Positions 63,025 to 64,000 of a DNA stretch of 64,000 bases are shown here, one piece after another. The stretch spans positions 62,001 to 126,000 of the forward strand of contig CAMVAT010000001.1 in the NCBI GenBank assembly GCA_947165505.1, written 5' to 3'. Position 1 is the first letter of the stretch. Each line of letters starts with the position of its first letter. Source of the stretch: an uncultured Prevotellaceae bacterium. GTDB taxonomy: Bacteria; Bacteroidota; Bacteroidia; Bacteroidales; Bacteroidaceae. The notes beneath the pieces are model-generated. The model was not told the DNA's origin, searched no databases, and worked only from the letters and a program-made list of their open reading frames with translations. The translations under genes were made by a program, and so were the position numbers.

Positions 63025-64000
63025 TTACTCTTGATTTAATTTGTATTTTGTAATGTCGGTTCCAAACGACAGATTCAGACTCTCGAGCAAATCATCAAGC
63101 TCTGAAAGCGATTTCTTACCGAAGTTGCGGAACTTCAAGAGGTCGGTCTTGTTGTATTGCACCAAGTCGCCGAGCGTCTCGACATCAGCCGCCTTGAGGC
63201 AGTTGAGCGCGCGCACAGAGAGGTTCATATCAACGAGACGGGTCTTGAGCAGCTGACGCATGTGGAGCACCTCCTCATCAAACTCCTGATTGCCCTCGAC
63301 GTCGGGATTCTCGAGTGTGATCTTCTCGTCGCTGAAGAGCATGAAGTGATAGATGAGTGTCTTGGCGGCCTCTTTGAGCGCGTCTTTCGGGTGAATGGAA
63401 CCATCCGTCGTCACCTCGAGCACCAGTTTGTCGTAGTCAGTCTTCTGCTCGACACGGTAGGGCTCAACGGTATATTTGACGTTGCGGATAGGGGTGTAGA
63501 TAGAATCGATTGGAATTACGTTGACATCGGTGCAGAACTCACGATTCTCATCGGCGGGCACATAGCCGCGGCCTTTGTTGATAGTAATATCAATCTGCAT
63601 CGACGCTTTGGCATCTAAATGACAAATCACCAAATCAGGGTTTAACACTTCAAATCCAGTCAGATACTTACCTATATCACCTGCTTTGAATTCGGTGGAA
63701 TTCTCTACGGTGATACTAACTTTCTCGTTCTCGAATTCTTCTACTACTTGCTTGAATCGAACTTGTTTGAGATTCAAAATAATGTTGGTGACATCCTCTT
63801 TGACGCCGGGTACGGATGAGAACTCATGCTCCACACCACCTATTTTGATGGTGTTGATGGCATAGCCCTCGAGCGACGACAGGAGAATGCGGCGGAGCGA
63901 GTTTCCGATGGTGACACCGAAACCAGGCTCTAACGGACGAAATTCGAACTTGCCGAATTGGTCGTCAGCTTCCAACATTACAACTTTGTCAGGTTTTTGA
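63025..64000 (-). CDS. rpoA: DNA-directed RNA polymerase alpha subunit (5' end outside window)
   Basis: Assembly core of RNA polymerase. The N-terminal domain ([20 protein letters not shown]) and C-terminal domain ([20 protein letters not shown]) are both present. An in-frame ATG lies at 63978, but the frame continues to the window edge as QKPDKVV, which matches the residues normally preceding MLEADD in Bacteroidetes RpoA. The true start is therefore outside the window by about six codons. It is followed after six bases by rplQ. Confidence 0.97.
   Translation of the reverse strand, partial: QKPDKVVMLEADDQFGKFEFRPLEPGFGVTIGNSLRRILLSSLEGYAINTIKIGGVEHEFSSVPGVKEDVTNIILNLKQVRFKQVVEEFENEKVSITVENSTEFKAGDIGKYLTGFEVLNPDLVICHLDAKASMQIDITINKGRGYVPADENREFCTDVNVIPIDSIYTPIRNVKYTVEPYRVEQKTDYDKLVLEVTTDGSIHPKDALKEAAKTLIYHFMLFSDEKITLENPDVEGNQEFDEEVLHMRQLLKTRLVDMNLSVRALNCLKAADVETLGDLVQYNKTDLLKFRNFGKKSLSELDDLLESLNLSFGTDITKYKLNQE

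Overview
The window looks like a chromosomal segment of a Bacteroidales bacterium, most like Prevotellaceae. The evidence is a SusC/SusD-type starch locus, promoters of the Bacteroidetes form TTTG-N19-20-TAnnTTTG before most transcription units, little use of Shine-Dalgarno sites, and secreted glycosidases ending in a short 'NLQGRRV...GIYI..GKK' tail. Most of the window is GC-rich housekeeping and carbohydrate DNA. Two visibly AT-rich stretches (about 1-3400 and 55400-60000) look acquired. No rRNA, tRNA, CRISPR array or intact insertion sequence was seen.

Layout. 1-3200: restriction-modification island cut by the window edge (small HTH regulator, two adenine methyltransferases, start of a probable nuclease). 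3700-19200: NADP glutamate dehydrogenase, glycine-zipper lipoprotein, M50 protease, carboxylesterase/GH5 lipoproteins, a VanX-like dipeptidase with a DUF445 membrane protein, a pair of exported flavin proteins, a secreted beta-helix protein and a patatin/beta-barrel protein. 19400-42100: a large alpha-glucan locus: malQ, susB (GH97), type I pullulanase and neopullulanase on the minus strand; an MFS transporter and a LacI-type regulator; then susC, susD, susE, susF and a CBM26-bearing alpha-amylase on the plus strand. 42300-45300: GH53 galactanase and GH28 polygalacturonase. 45300-52200: ABC exporter, NAD kinase, DJ-1/PfpI protein, RecG, M23/LysM peptidase. 52200-55100: two glycosyltransferases with a small exported protein, and a candidate small RNA. 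55100-55900: fragments of decayed ATPase genes. 56290-59560: a candidate RiPP locus (small protein, PqqD-radical SAM-SPASM maturase, a 50-residue four-cysteine peptide, an FlbD-like small protein, an amidohydrolase). 60150-64000: a membrane-anchored Ser/Thr kinase with a partner protein, then rplQ and rpoA (rpoA runs off the right edge).

How it works together. The starch genes appear to be one regulon. A 14-bp palindrome of form TGCAAnCGnTTGCA lies 54-55 bp upstream of the -7 box of four promoters: lacI, susC, malQ and the alpha-amylase. One site serves the divergent lacI and susC. The constant spacing and poor -33 boxes suggest the LacI-type protein activates transcription. Outer-membrane SusCDEF would bind and import maltooligosaccharides released by the amylase. 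Neopullulanase, pullulanase and GH97 would debranch and hydrolyse them in the periplasm, and the MFS carrier and MalQ would complete uptake and use.

The strongest candidate for an undescribed system is the RiPP locus at 56290-59560. The intergenic DNA is also unusual: several families of short GC-rich or purine-rich repeats recur, often starting at stop codons. One copy sits in frame inside the pullulanase gene, and a pair of inverted MITE-like elements flanks the GH53 gene.
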